DNA from: Crocinitomicaceae bacterium
Lineage (GTDB): Bacteria > Bacteroidota > Bacteroidia > Flavobacteriales_D > Crocinitomicaceae
Direction of reading: 5' to 3'
NCBI GenBank assembly: GCA_029238665.1
Contig: JAQWFQ010000034.1
Location: forward strand, 1 to 49,655
DNA: 49,655 nucleotides
The translations under genes were made by a program, and so were the position numbers. The notes under the pieces are model-generated. The model was not told the DNA's origin, ran no database searches, and saw only the letters and a list, made by a program, of their open reading frames with translations. Position 1 is the first letter of the stretch. Each line of letters begins with the position of its first letter. Of the stretch, positions 33,465 through 42,060 are shown piece after piece.

Positions 33465-34799
33465 ATGAAAAAAAATGGACTTTTAATTTTCGTTCTACTA
33501 TACCTAACGTCATGTTCTTCTAATTCAGAAGTACAGTCTGCTGACAAAATAGATGCTGCGTATAGTGCAGGTTTAACTGAATTGTCAGATGAAGAATATC
33601 CAGATAATCCAGATATTTCTGTACGTCATCCTAAATACATTGAGACAACGATGGATTCCATTGAGTTTCTCCAGTCTGATGTGGGCTTCACACTTGTTAT
33701 TACTCCTGAAAATGAGGGTGATGATACTGTAAAACTGAATGGCATTCGTTTAATGGAATTTATTCCTACAATACCCGAGTGTTCAAAAGGAGATGAGTAT
33801 ATGTCTTTAATTTCAGTTGTGAACCAAGAGTGGAATAGAAACCAGGTAAAGTGGGTTGGTGATGAGTTGAAAAAAGCGACTTCAAAAGTTCATACCGTTA
33901 ATAATGAAAAAATTACACGCATCGATTTAGCTCGAAATTGTTTGAATTCATATTTATGGGAATTGTTTTTTTATGCTGATGTAGACGGAAAGGATAAGGT
34001 GTTTTACCACGCTTGGTTCAATTTCCCAGCAGAACTATATAAAACGCTTTTCGATAAGCGAAATGCAGATGATTTTGAAAACTATACAAATTACTTGGAA
34101 ACGTGGAGAGACCCTGAGAACTTGCCTTTAGAACTCTCTAGAATAAGAGTCCAACAATCAGAAGTGATGGTGCCTTGCTCAAATCGTTCAGACGAAATGT
34201 ATCCATTAAAAGGGGAGCGAAAAAAGAAACAAATTGCGATAATATATCCGGAGACGTACACCAAAATGTCAGATTTTCATACAGACTCTGCATTGTTCGC
34301 AACCTTTTCACAGCCAGGATTCTATAATAGAAAAGACCCTCGAACGACAGAATTAGGAAGGTTCAAAACATTGAATAATGTACAGTACAGATTAACAGAG
34401 ACCGAGCACGTTCAGCACGACGAGTTGCGCTTCGAGTTTTCAAGAGAAAATGGAGAAGTAACACAATTTATTTTTGGAGGAATTCAGTTTGAAGATTTAC
34501 CAACATTAGCCACTGAAAATGCAAATTCAGGGAGTCAATTTTCTATGGGAATAGGAAACCATCCATTTTATGAAGATTGTATTGCTCATGAGAAATTATG
34601 CAGTAAAAACAATCCTTATTTTGGTGTATTGCTAGATGGAGATAACAACTGGTTGGATAGCCACAAAATAGGAATTGATGGTCCGTTATTGCATCGCGAT
34701 TTGAAAAATGAAAACTTGATTCATGTATGGCTACTTTCATTTGAAAGGCATGCCTTAGTTGGCCATTATATTGTAGACCTATCTAAAGTAAACCGTTAA
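33465..34799 (+). CDS. Unknown large lipoprotein
   Basis: The 444-residue product has a lipoprotein signal peptide (VLLYLTSCSS, Cys near 17) and then a soluble, acidic domain. It contains several Cys (IPECSKGD, LARNCLNS, VMVPCSNRSD, EDCIAHEKLCSKN) that might form disulphides. No family is recognised. It is divergent from the ECF sigma gene with only 72 bases between, so a shared control region and membership of the same regulon are possible. Confidence 0.65.
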   Translation: MKKNGLLIFVLLYLTSCSSNSEVQSADKIDAAYSAGLTELSDEEYPDNPDISVRHPKYIETTMDSIEFLQSDVGFTLVITPENEGDDTVKLNGIRLMEFIPTIPECSKGDEYMSLISVVNQEWNRNQVKWVGDELKKATSKVHTVNNEKITRIDLARNCLNSYLWELFFYADVDGKDKVFYHAWFNFPAELYKTLFDKRNADDFENYTNYLETWRDPENLPLELSRIRVQQSEVMVPCSNRSDEMYPLKGERKKKQIAIIYPETYTKMSDFHTDSALFATFSQPGFYNRKDPRTTELGRFKTLNNVQYRLTETEHVQHDELRFEFSRENGEVTQFIFGGIQFEDLPTLATENANSGSQFSMGIGNHPFYEDCIAHEKLCSKNNPYFGVLLDGDNNWLDSHKIGIDGPLLHRDLKNENLIHVWLLSFERHALVGHYIVDLSKVNR

Positions 34800-34842
34800 G
34801 TTTTTAAGAAAGTTTTTGGGTTGATGTTGGCCAACGATTTAC

Positions 34843-35814
34843 TTATACATCTCGTTTCATGAGGTAACTAGCAAGGGAAAGTAAGGCTGCCTTTTTTTCT
34901 GTTGAAACACTAATTTTAGCCATTGCTTCTTTTGCAAGCTTGTAGTGAGCATCCATTCGTTCTTGACACTCTTCTTTGACGTTCAAGTGATCAAAAAGTT
35001 CACGTGTTCGGCTTATTTTTAATTCAATGTTTGATTCATTTTGAAGTTGCTTGGCAACCTCTAGTTGTTCTTTTGTAGCCTTGTTTAGCGCTGTTAAGTA
35101 AAGTATCGTTTTTTTATTTGCTATAACATCTCCACCAACTTGTTTTCCAAATTTTTCAGGGTTAGCGTATAAATCTAGAATGTCGTCCTGAATTTGAAAA
35201 GCCAACCCAATGTGTAGACCAAAGTCGTAGATAGCGTCTTTATCATGTTCAGAAGCTCCCGCTATAATTGCTCCAGTTTTTAGTGCGCTTCCTAATAAAA
35301 CCGATGTTTTTTTACGAATCATTTGAATGTACTCATGGATTGTTACGTCGTCACGCGTTTCAAAGTCCATGTCGTACTGTTGCCCTTCACACACTTGAAT
35401 CGCAGTGTCGTTGAATAGCTCCAATGTTTCAGGCAATTGTTTCGGATCAATGTCTTTACATAATAATTGATATGCTTTAATGAGCATAACATCTCCAGAA
35501 AGAATTCCAACATTGTTATTCCACTTTTCGTGAATGGTTGTTTTATTTCTTCTTAATGGTGCATCGTCCATGATGTCATCATGAACAAGCGTGAAGTTAT
35601 GAAAGACCTCAATGGCCAAGGCTTGGGGAAGTGATTTTTCTTTTTGAGCATCAAACAGTTCCGTTCCTAAAAGCGTTAATATTGGTCGAATTCTCTTTCC
35701 TCCAATGGTTAAAAAATAACGCAGCGGATCATAAAGATCAGCAGGACCTTCAGGAAGCTCCATGTCGTTAATTTTTTCTTCGATATATTTAGTGTAGTTG
35801 CTTAATTCGAACAT
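34843..35814 (-). CDS. Trans-polyprenyl diphosphate synthase
   Basis: Condenses isopentenyl diphosphate with allylic diphosphates to make linear prenyl chains for quinones, carotenoids or other isoprenoids. The 323-residue protein has GGKRIRPILTLLG near 33, the first aspartate-rich motif LVHDDIMDDAPLRR near 75, and the second FQIQDDILDLYANPEKFGK near 205. The residue just before the first motif is not bulky enough to name the chain length. Its ATG overlaps the stop of the RND gene by one base (TAATG), so the two are coupled. Confidence 0.92.
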   Translation of the reverse strand: MFELSNYTKYIEEKINDMELPEGPADLYDPLRYFLTIGGKRIRPILTLLGTELFDAQKEKSLPQALAIEVFHNFTLVHDDIMDDAPLRRNKTTIHEKWNNNVGILSGDVMLIKAYQLLCKDIDPKQLPETLELFNDTAIQVCEGQQYDMDFETRDDVTIHEYIQMIRKKTSVLLGSALKTGAIIAGASEHDKDAIYDFGLHIGLAFQIQDDILDLYANPEKFGKQVGGDVIANKKTILYLTALNKATKEQLEVAKQLQNESNIELKISRTRELFDHLNVKEECQERMDAHYKLAKEAMAKISVSTEKKAALLSLASYLMKRDV

Positions 35815-38477
35815 TATGAATTGTCTTCAGTTTCTGAAACTTTTTTAGATTCACCAGAAGGCAAGCTTAAGTGGTCCCAATCAATATCAGACTCTTCTGC
35901 ATAAGCATCAAAATAGGGTTCTTCGAACGACCTGGTTGTAAGTCTTCTTTCTAAGGTTAAGAGTAGTGTTGGTAAAATTACAAGATTGGTAATCATGGCA
36001 ACAAGCAATGTTAACGACACTAATAATCCGAGTGCTTTTGTTCCGCCAAATTGAGAAAATGAAAACATTGAAAAGCCGCAGAATAAGACAATTGAAGTGT
36101 AGAACATTCCAAGTCCTGCTTCACGAATAGCCATAATAGCACATTGCTTTAAGTCCCATTGTTTGTTTGCAAGCTCTTGCCTGTATTTTGCAAGGTAATG
36201 AATTGTATCATCTACCGATATACCAAAAGCAATACTAAACACAAGCAGTGTTGATGGTTTTAAGGGAACACCAAACCACCCCATTACACCCGCTGTGAAT
36301 AACAATGGAATAAAGTTAGGAATTAGAGATACTAGGACCATTCTCCAAGATCTAAAGAGTATGGCCATCAAAATGGAAATGGCTACAATTGCAAAGAGTA
36401 AGCTCGTAAATAAATTCAGAACCATGTATTGCGTTCCATTTGATGCAATGATTGATGTTCCTGTTAATGTAATGTCAAAATATTCTTGATCAATAGACGT
36501 ACGAAGGGCATTGCTAAAATCAGCGTGAGCATAATAGGATTTAATCAAATCAGAATTCATATCGAATTCAAACTGCTTATCTTCATTGCCCTTAGCATAG
36601 TGTTTCGTTAATGCATTATAAACGGCAGGATAACCATAGATTATCGAATCTACATAAACGGTGTTGTGGTCCTTTTCATAGTTCGTAAATAAACGTTCAA
36701 TCGCTTGTTTGTTTGGGTTCAAAATTGAATCAATTTCGATTCTCATTTGCTGTGACTTGTCTTCTACATCGTAGGCCCCAATATCTTTTAGCTGTGAGCG
36801 TATTCTTAGCACACAATGTGTGGTGTCAACAAGTTCATTTAAAGCAATTCCAACACCTTTTGAATTGGTCACAATTGAGCTACTTATATATTGCTTTAAA
36901 GCCCCAAGTTTTCGTTTACTTGTAATTAACTTAAAGTGTGTCGAGTCATTGTCATGAAACGCCATGTTGGCTGCTTTCAAGAAGTCAACATAAGAGATGT
37001 TTCTTGAGAATAAAGAGTCGTTCTTGTATAGGTTCTGAATAGCTTCGACGCGTTTGAGTGTGCTTGATTTAGCCAATCGACTCGGCTCCTTATAATCAAC
37101 CATTATCTCAAAAGGAATAGACCCTCCAAAATTCTTTTGAATAAAATTAAAATCGTTTAAAATTTGGTGATCCTCAGGGAGGTCGCCTGTTAGGTTTCCA
37201 GTAGCCTTTATTTGCATCAGCCCAAAAACACTAAACCCAACAATAGCAAGGGTAGTAATGTACACCCATTTTCGATGGTTTAGCGTAATGTTGACCAAGT
37301 TATTTAAAAGGCCTACAGCAAGTTTACGCTCTAAATGCCTTAGGTGACGTTTTTTGGGAGGTTTAGATAACGAAAGAATGATTGGCAAAATTGTAATTGA
37401 AATTACAAAGACAAGAATGATGTTGATCGAAGCACAGATTCCAAACTCAACAAGCTTAGGTGAGTTTGTACTTATAAACGTTAAGAAACCTAAGGATGTT
37501 GTTACGTTTGTTAACAAGGTGGCAGTTCCAATCTTTTTAATTACACGGGTAAGCGCCTTTACCTTGTTTCCATGCTCCACCATTTCTTGGTGGTACTTGG
37601 TTGTAAGAAAAATGCAGTTGGGGATACCAATAACAATCATTAATGGCGGGATTAATGCCATAATCACAGTTATTTTGAAGTCTAAAACTCCAATAGTACC
37701 AATGGCCCAAATTACAGCAACTACAACAACAAGCATGCATATTAGCACCACTCGCATAGATCTAAAAAACAGGTAGAGTAGCAGTGATGTTACACCAATT
37801 AACAGTGCAATAAAGATGTACATTTCCTTCATTACCTGCTTCCCAATTACAACGCGTAAGTGGGGCAGTCCCGCAAACTTAGGTGTTCCAAAGTAGTCTG
37901 AATATGTTTCAGATAGACGCTCCACGTCAAGAACAACGTCTGCCTTTTTTTGATCTGTTATAAACCGTTCTTCAACACCAATAATCATCAACGAAACGTT
38001 GGAAGTGTCGTTATAAAGAAGCCCTTTATACATGGGGTTATTCTTTATTTCAGCTCGAATTGAATCGATTGATTTCTCTTGAAAGTTTGTGTCAGAAAAT
38101 ACCCGATGAGCTTCAAATTTTTGAGCTTTTCGGTTGTTTGAGATGGTAATCAATGTTGCTTCTGATACAACCGATTCAATGCCATCATATTTTAAAATAG
38201 AATCACCTAACTCTTTCCATTTTAAAAAGTTACCCTCTGTGTAAAGTGAATCTGTTTGAATTGCAATTACTAGCGTTCCAACATCTTCTCCAAAGATTTC
38301 CGTAAAGCGATCGTAATCTTTTTTTGCTTGTGCATTTTCAGGTAAAAGAATACCGTACTTGTTGTCAAGTTTTAAGCCTGAAAGTACATTGTAACCAAAA
38401 AAGACGGTTAACAATGTTAACACACCAATGATGATAAAGCGATTTCTTAAAATTAGATTAGCAATTAATTGCCACAT
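35814..38477 (-). CDS. RND/MMPL-family exporter
   Basis: An 887-residue inner-membrane protein built from two similar halves, each with one helix, a large periplasmic domain and a block of five or six helices. The first block (about 218-380) contains GIPNCIFLTTKYHQEM. The second (about 700-850) contains the typical SIAFGISVDDTIHYLAKYRQEL. This is the family of predicted RND exporters that includes lipid and hopanoid transporters. The substrate here is unknown. Translational coupling to the polyprenyl synthase suggests an isoprenoid or membrane-lipid link, which is inference. The last 40 residues form an acidic cytoplasmic tail. Confidence 0.85.
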   Translation of the reverse strand: MWQLIANLILRNRFIIIGVLTLLTVFFGYNVLSGLKLDNKYGILLPENAQAKKDYDRFTEIFGEDVGTLVIAIQTDSLYTEGNFLKWKELGDSILKYDGIESVVSEATLITISNNRKAQKFEAHRVFSDTNFQEKSIDSIRAEIKNNPMYKGLLYNDTSNVSLMIIGVEERFITDQKKADVVLDVERLSETYSDYFGTPKFAGLPHLRVVIGKQVMKEMYIFIALLIGVTSLLLYLFFRSMRVVLICMLVVVVAVIWAIGTIGVLDFKITVIMALIPPLMIVIGIPNCIFLTTKYHQEMVEHGNKVKALTRVIKKIGTATLLTNVTTSLGFLTFISTNSPKLVEFGICASINIILVFVISITILPIILSLSKPPKKRHLRHLERKLAVGLLNNLVNITLNHRKWVYITTLAIVGFSVFGLMQIKATGNLTGDLPEDHQILNDFNFIQKNFGGSIPFEIMVDYKEPSRLAKSSTLKRVEAIQNLYKNDSLFSRNISYVDFLKAANMAFHDNDSTHFKLITSKRKLGALKQYISSSIVTNSKGVGIALNELVDTTHCVLRIRSQLKDIGAYDVEDKSQQMRIEIDSILNPNKQAIERLFTNYEKDHNTVYVDSIIYGYPAVYNALTKHYAKGNEDKQFEFDMNSDLIKSYYAHADFSNALRTSIDQEYFDITLTGTSIIASNGTQYMVLNLFTSLLFAIVAISILMAILFRSWRMVLVSLIPNFIPLLFTAGVMGWFGVPLKPSTLLVFSIAFGISVDDTIHYLAKYRQELANKQWDLKQCAIMAIREAGLGMFYTSIVLFCGFSMFSFSQFGGTKALGLLVSLTLLVAMITNLVILPTLLLTLERRLTTRSFEEPYFDAYAEESDIDWDHLSLPSGESKKVSETEDNS

Positions 38478-38624
38478 TGCACGTACTTAGCTTAGGTTTG
38501 AAGGAGTAAAAGTAAGGTTAATTAATGAGTGAGCAAAGGAATTCTTAGCTCAATACAAAGCCCATGAACTCAAACGCAATAATGCGCAATGATTCGGAAG
38601 GTTTCCTTGGATTTTAAGGCTTGA

Positions 38625-39443
38625 CTAAAATCTTTTTGAGTCTAGGATAACAGCCATCTTAGACTGAAGTTCTTTTGCGGCTAAACCTGCTTTTTCAGCA
38701 AAATCAGTTTCATTAGACGCATAAATAATTCCTCGAGAAGAGTTTACCAATAGTCCACAGTCGTCGTTCCAACCATAATTGGAAACATCCTCTAGCGACC
38801 CGCCTTGCGCTCCAACACCAGGCACTAAAAAAAAGTTTTTTGGCGCTATTTTTCTAACCTCTCCAATCGCTTCTGCTCGTGTCGCTCCAACAACATACAT
38901 CAAGTTTTCGTTTGTCCCCCATTTTTGAGATGTACGGAGCACCTTTTTATACAATTCTTCGTTGTGGTTGTCCGCCATAAATTGGAAGTCTAATGCACCT
39001 TTGTTAGAGGTTAGTGCAAGTAGAATGACCCATTTGTTTTCGTATTCAAAGAATGGGGTAACACTGTCTTCACCCATGTAAGGGGCTATTGTGACCGAGT
39101 CTGCATTTAAGTAATTGAAAAATGTCTCTGCGTAATATCTTGAAGTATTTCCGATATCTCCACGTTTGGCATCAGCAATTGTAAAAATGTTTTTTGGAAT
39201 GTAATCCAATGTTTTCTTTAAAGATTCCCACCCTTTTGGCCCATGACATTCGTAAAAGGCAATATTCGGTTTGTATGCGACACAATAGTCTTTTGTTGCA
39301 TCAATAATTGCTTTGTTAAATTCAAAGATTGGGTCTTCAGTATCGCGTAAAAATGAAGGGATTTTTTCAAGATCAGCATCTAAACCAACACATAAAAAAG
39401 AGCGTTTAACTCGAATTTGTTCTATAAGTTCTGCTCTTGTCAT
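38625..39443 (-). CDS. pyrF: Orotidine 5'-phosphate decarboxylase
   Basis: Makes UMP from OMP, the last step of pyrimidine synthesis. The 272-residue protein is the longer type 2 form, with [14 protein letters not shown] near 16, the catalytic [19 protein letters not shown] near 89 (Asp, Lys, Asp), PYMGEDSV near 120, [14 protein letters not shown] near 184 and [14 protein letters not shown] near 207. ATG at 39443. It follows prfA on the same strand across a repeat-rich 225-base spacer. Confidence 0.95.
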   Translation of the reverse strand: MTRAELIEQIRVKRSFLCVGLDADLEKIPSFLRDTEDPIFEFNKAIIDATKDYCVAYKPNIAFYECHGPKGWESLKKTLDYIPKNIFTIADAKRGDIGNTSRYYAETFFNYLNADSVTIAPYMGEDSVTPFFEYENKWVILLALTSNKGALDFQFMADNHNEELYKKVLRTSQKWGTNENLMYVVGATRAEAIGEVRKIAPKNFFLVPGVGAQGGSLEDVSNYGWNDDCGLLVNSSRGIIYASNETDFAEKAGLAAKELQSKMAVILDSKRF

Positions 39444-39477
39444 TTTACGTTTAATTTTTAGTCTTTTTTCACTTTAG

Positions 39478-39531
39478 TTGGTCTTCCCGACCAAGGTTCA
39501 GATGTTTCACATCTTCTTTTTCAGTCTTCGG
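39478..39531. repeat. 54-bp intergenic repeat, copy 1
   Basis: Matches 39557-39610 in 52 of 54 positions, with a period of 79 bases. It begins with TTGGTC-5 bases-GACCAA, a small palindrome able to form a hairpin, and ends at CAGTCTTCGG. On the minus strand it lies in the leader of pyrF. Confidence 0.9.
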
Positions 39532-39556
39532 GTGTTCCACATTCTCTTGTGCCTTA

Positions 39557-39610
39557 TTGGTCTTCCCGACCAAGGCTCAGATGTTCCACATCTTCTTTTT
39601 CAGTCTTCGG
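39557..39610. repeat. 54-bp intergenic repeat, copy 2
   Basis: Second copy of 39478-39531, with two T-to-C differences. Its last ten bases start the separate 21-bp repeat at 39601-39621, so the two repeat families overlap. Confidence 0.9.
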
Positions 39611-39676
39611 AAGCTACGCTTTGTCCTTCAAGCTACGAGCTTCCCGTTCTACTTTCAGTCTTCGGAAGCTACGCTT
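39601..39676. repeat. 21-bp repeat pair reaching into prfA
   Basis: The 21 bases at 39601-39621 recur without change at 39656-39676, 55 bases apart. The second copy contains the palindrome GGAAGC-TAC-GCTTCC, and its central cta is the TAG stop codon of prfA (39669-39671), so the last prfA codons are repeat-derived. Confidence 0.85.
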
Positions 39677-40748
39677 CCTCTCCTTTTAGTTTTTCGGCGT
39701 TTTCCGCCATTTTTAATGAGTCAATCATTTCTTGAATGTCACCATTCATAAATGAACTCAAGTTATACATAGTCTTACCAATTCTATGATCTGTTATACG
39801 CCCTTGAGGGTAGTTGTATGTACGAATTTTTGCAGATCTATCACCCGTAGAAACCAATGATTTTCTGTGTTCTGCACGTTCGTTTTGAATTTTATCTAAT
39901 TCAATTTGATACAAACGAGATCTTAAAATAGACAATGCTTTATCAAAGTTTTTATGCTGAGAACGACCATCTTGACATTCAGAAACAACCCCTGTTGGAA
40001 TATGTGTTAAACGAATGGCAGATTCCGTCTTATTTACGTGCTGACCACCTGCTCCAGATGCACGATATGTATCTCTACGCACGTCAGACATGTTTAAATC
40101 AAAATCAACTTCTTCTGCTTCGGGTAAAACTGCAATTGTGATTGCAGAAGTGTGAACTCGCCCTTGAGACTCCGTCTCTGGAACACGTTGCACACGGTGA
40201 ACACCCGATTCAAATTTTAACACTCCATAGGCTGCAGGAGCATCGATGTTTATCGAGATTTCACGATATCCTTTCGTTGTTCCTTCATTTGAGTTAACGA
40301 CTTCGTAGCTCCAACCTCTTTCTTTGAAAAACATGGTGTACATTCGGAAGCAGTCTTCCACAAAAATACAGGCCTCGTCACCACCGGTACCGGCACGAAA
40401 TTCCATAATGGCACTTTTCTCATCTTCAGGATCTTTAGGAATCAACATGAATCGAATATCTTCTTCCATTTCTGGGCGAATACCTTCAAGTTCATCAATC
40501 TCCATCTTCGCCATTTCGCGCATTTCAGGATCAGTCTCTTCCTTTAGTAGTGCTTTTGAGTTTTCTAAATTCTCGATTAAGTTTTTATACTTTTTATAGA
40601 CAGCTACAAGTTCCTCAAGATCTTTGTATTCTTTATTCAGCTTGACATATCGCTTCATGTCCGCAATAATGTCAGGATCGACAATAAGCGTCCCAACCTC
40701 AATGAATCGGATGTTTATTGCTTCAAGTTTTTGTAGTAAATCGTTCAT
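39669..40748 (-). CDS. prfA: Peptide chain release factor 1
   Basis: Reads UAA and UAG stop codons and releases the finished protein. The 359-residue protein is of normal length. It has the codon-reading PxT tripeptide as PET (in RVPETESQGRVHTS, about 188-201), which separates it from RF2 (SPF). The catalytic GGQ is in GAGGQHVNKTESAIRL near 230. The stop codon and final residues fall inside a repeated hairpin sequence shared with the downstream spacer. The ATG follows the purM stop by three bases. Confidence 0.95.
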   Translation of the reverse strand: MNDLLQKLEAINIRFIEVGTLIVDPDIIADMKRYVKLNKEYKDLEELVAVYKKYKNLIENLENSKALLKEETDPEMREMAKMEIDELEGIRPEMEEDIRFMLIPKDPEDEKSAIMEFRAGTGGDEACIFVEDCFRMYTMFFKERGWSYEVVNSNEGTTKGYREISINIDAPAAYGVLKFESGVHRVQRVPETESQGRVHTSAITIAVLPEAEEVDFDLNMSDVRRDTYRASGAGGQHVNKTESAIRLTHIPTGVVSECQDGRSQHKNFDKALSILRSRLYQIELDKIQNERAEHRKSLVSTGDRSAKIRTYNYPQGRITDHRIGKTMYNLSSFMNGDIQEMIDSLKMAENAEKLKGEEA

Positions 40749-40751
40749 TAC

Positions 40752-41915
40752 TTAGTATATAAACTCCCCGTAAGGCGAATTAATCGTTAGTTTTTTGCCT
40801 TCGTGCGCTTCTACACGTCCAACAATTTGAGCATCGATATTGAATGATTTTGATATCTCAATAATCGAATTTGCAACCTCTTTCGGGACATAAATTTCCA
40901 TACGGTGTCCCATATTGAAAACCTTGTACATTTCTTTCCATTCCGTTCCAGATTCTTTTTGAATCATATCAAACAACGGAGGGATAGGGAATAGATTGTC
41001 TTTTATTACATGTACGTTATCTACAAAGTGTAACACCTTGGTCTGGGCTCCACCTGAACAGTGAACCATACCATGAATGTTTGCACGTTGTTCGTCTAAA
41101 ATCTTTTTAATAACAGGAGCATAAGTTCTTGTTGGAGACAGTACCATTTTACCAGCATCTAAAGGAGCGTTAACATCTTCGGTTAATTTTTTTGTTCCTG
41201 AGTATACCAAGTCACTTGGTACAGACGGGTCAAAACTTTCAGGATATTTAGTAGCTAACTCTTTGTCGAAAACATCATGCCTTGCAGAAGTAAGTCCGTT
41301 AGACCCCATTCCTCCATTGTACTCCGTTTCATAAGTTGCTTGACCAAAAGATGAAAGTCCAACAATGACATCACCGTCTTGAATGTTATGGTTTGAAACC
41401 ACATCAGAACGCTTCATGCGACAAACAACAGTTGAATCAACAATAATTGTACGCACTAAATCCCCAACATCTGCTGTTTCTCCTCCTGTAGAATGAATTC
41501 CAATTCCTTGAGACCGTAGGTCTGTAAGTAACTCTTCAGTTCCATTAATTATAGCAGAAAGGACATCTCCTGTAATTCGATTTTTATTTCGACCAATTGT
41601 AGAAGAAAGTAAGATGTTATCTGTTGCACCAACACACAATAAATCATCAATATTCATGATTAATGCATCTTGTGCAATTCCTTTCCATACGGAAATATCT
41701 CCTGTTTCTTTCCAATACATGTAGGCCAAAGAAGATTTTGTTCCAGCTCCATCTGCATGCATCACTACACAGTAGTCTTCATCGCTAGTTAAATGATCTG
41801 GAACAATTTTACAAAATGCTTGTGGAAATAAACCTTTGTCTACGTTCTTGATTGCATTGTGAACGTCCTCTTTTCCAGCGGAAACGCCACGTAAATTATA
41901 TCTAGTGTCTGCCAT
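40752..41915 (-). CDS. purM: AIR synthase (phosphoribosylformylglycinamidine cyclo-ligase)
   Basis: Closes the imidazole ring in purine synthesis (FGAM to AIR, using ATP). The 387-residue protein is of the longer type common in Bacteroidota. It has VVMHADGAGTKSSLAYMYW near 51, GIAQDALIMNIDDLLCVGA near 79, STGGETADVGDLVRT near 142, HGMVHCSGGAQTKV near 281 and FNMGHRMEIYVP near 332. It leads purM-prfA, with two TAnnTTTG boxes directly upstream. Only three bases separate it from prfA. Confidence 0.93.
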   Translation of the reverse strand: MADTRYNLRGVSAGKEDVHNAIKNVDKGLFPQAFCKIVPDHLTSDEDYCVVMHADGAGTKSSLAYMYWKETGDISVWKGIAQDALIMNIDDLLCVGATDNILLSSTIGRNKNRITGDVLSAIINGTEELLTDLRSQGIGIHSTGGETADVGDLVRTIIVDSTVVCRMKRSDVVSNHNIQDGDVIVGLSSFGQATYETEYNGGMGSNGLTSARHDVFDKELATKYPESFDPSVPSDLVYSGTKKLTEDVNAPLDAGKMVLSPTRTYAPVIKKILDEQRANIHGMVHCSGGAQTKVLHFVDNVHVIKDNLFPIPPLFDMIQKESGTEWKEMYKVFNMGHRMEIYVPKEVANSIIEISKSFNIDAQIVGRVEAHEGKKLTINSPYGEFIY

Positions 41916-41931
41916 AATGAAATGTAAGGTG

Positions 41932-41948
41932 CAAAATTAGCAAATCTA
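41932..41948 (-). promoter_or_regulatory. Tandem -7 boxes upstream of purM
   Basis: On the minus strand TAGATTTG (complement of 41941-41948) and TAATTTTG (complement of 41932-41939) both fit TAnnTTTG, 17 and 26 bases before the purM ATG. No clear -33 TTG at the right distance is seen, so the promoter is only partly supported. Confidence 0.45.
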
Positions 41949-42060
41949 AGCGCAAAGGCAGAATTTATAGGGTGAAAAATTTGATTTGAAAAGGGTGTAT
42001 TCTTAGATTGGATGTAATTAATTCGTAAGAACATTAAGCTTAATCTGATTCAAAGATGAA

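Noticed and set aside
39478-39751. Two plus-strand small frames starting MVFPTK in the prfA-pyrF spacer
   Set aside because: They are translations of the tandem repeats and overlap the 3' end of prfA. The similarity between them comes from the DNA repeat.
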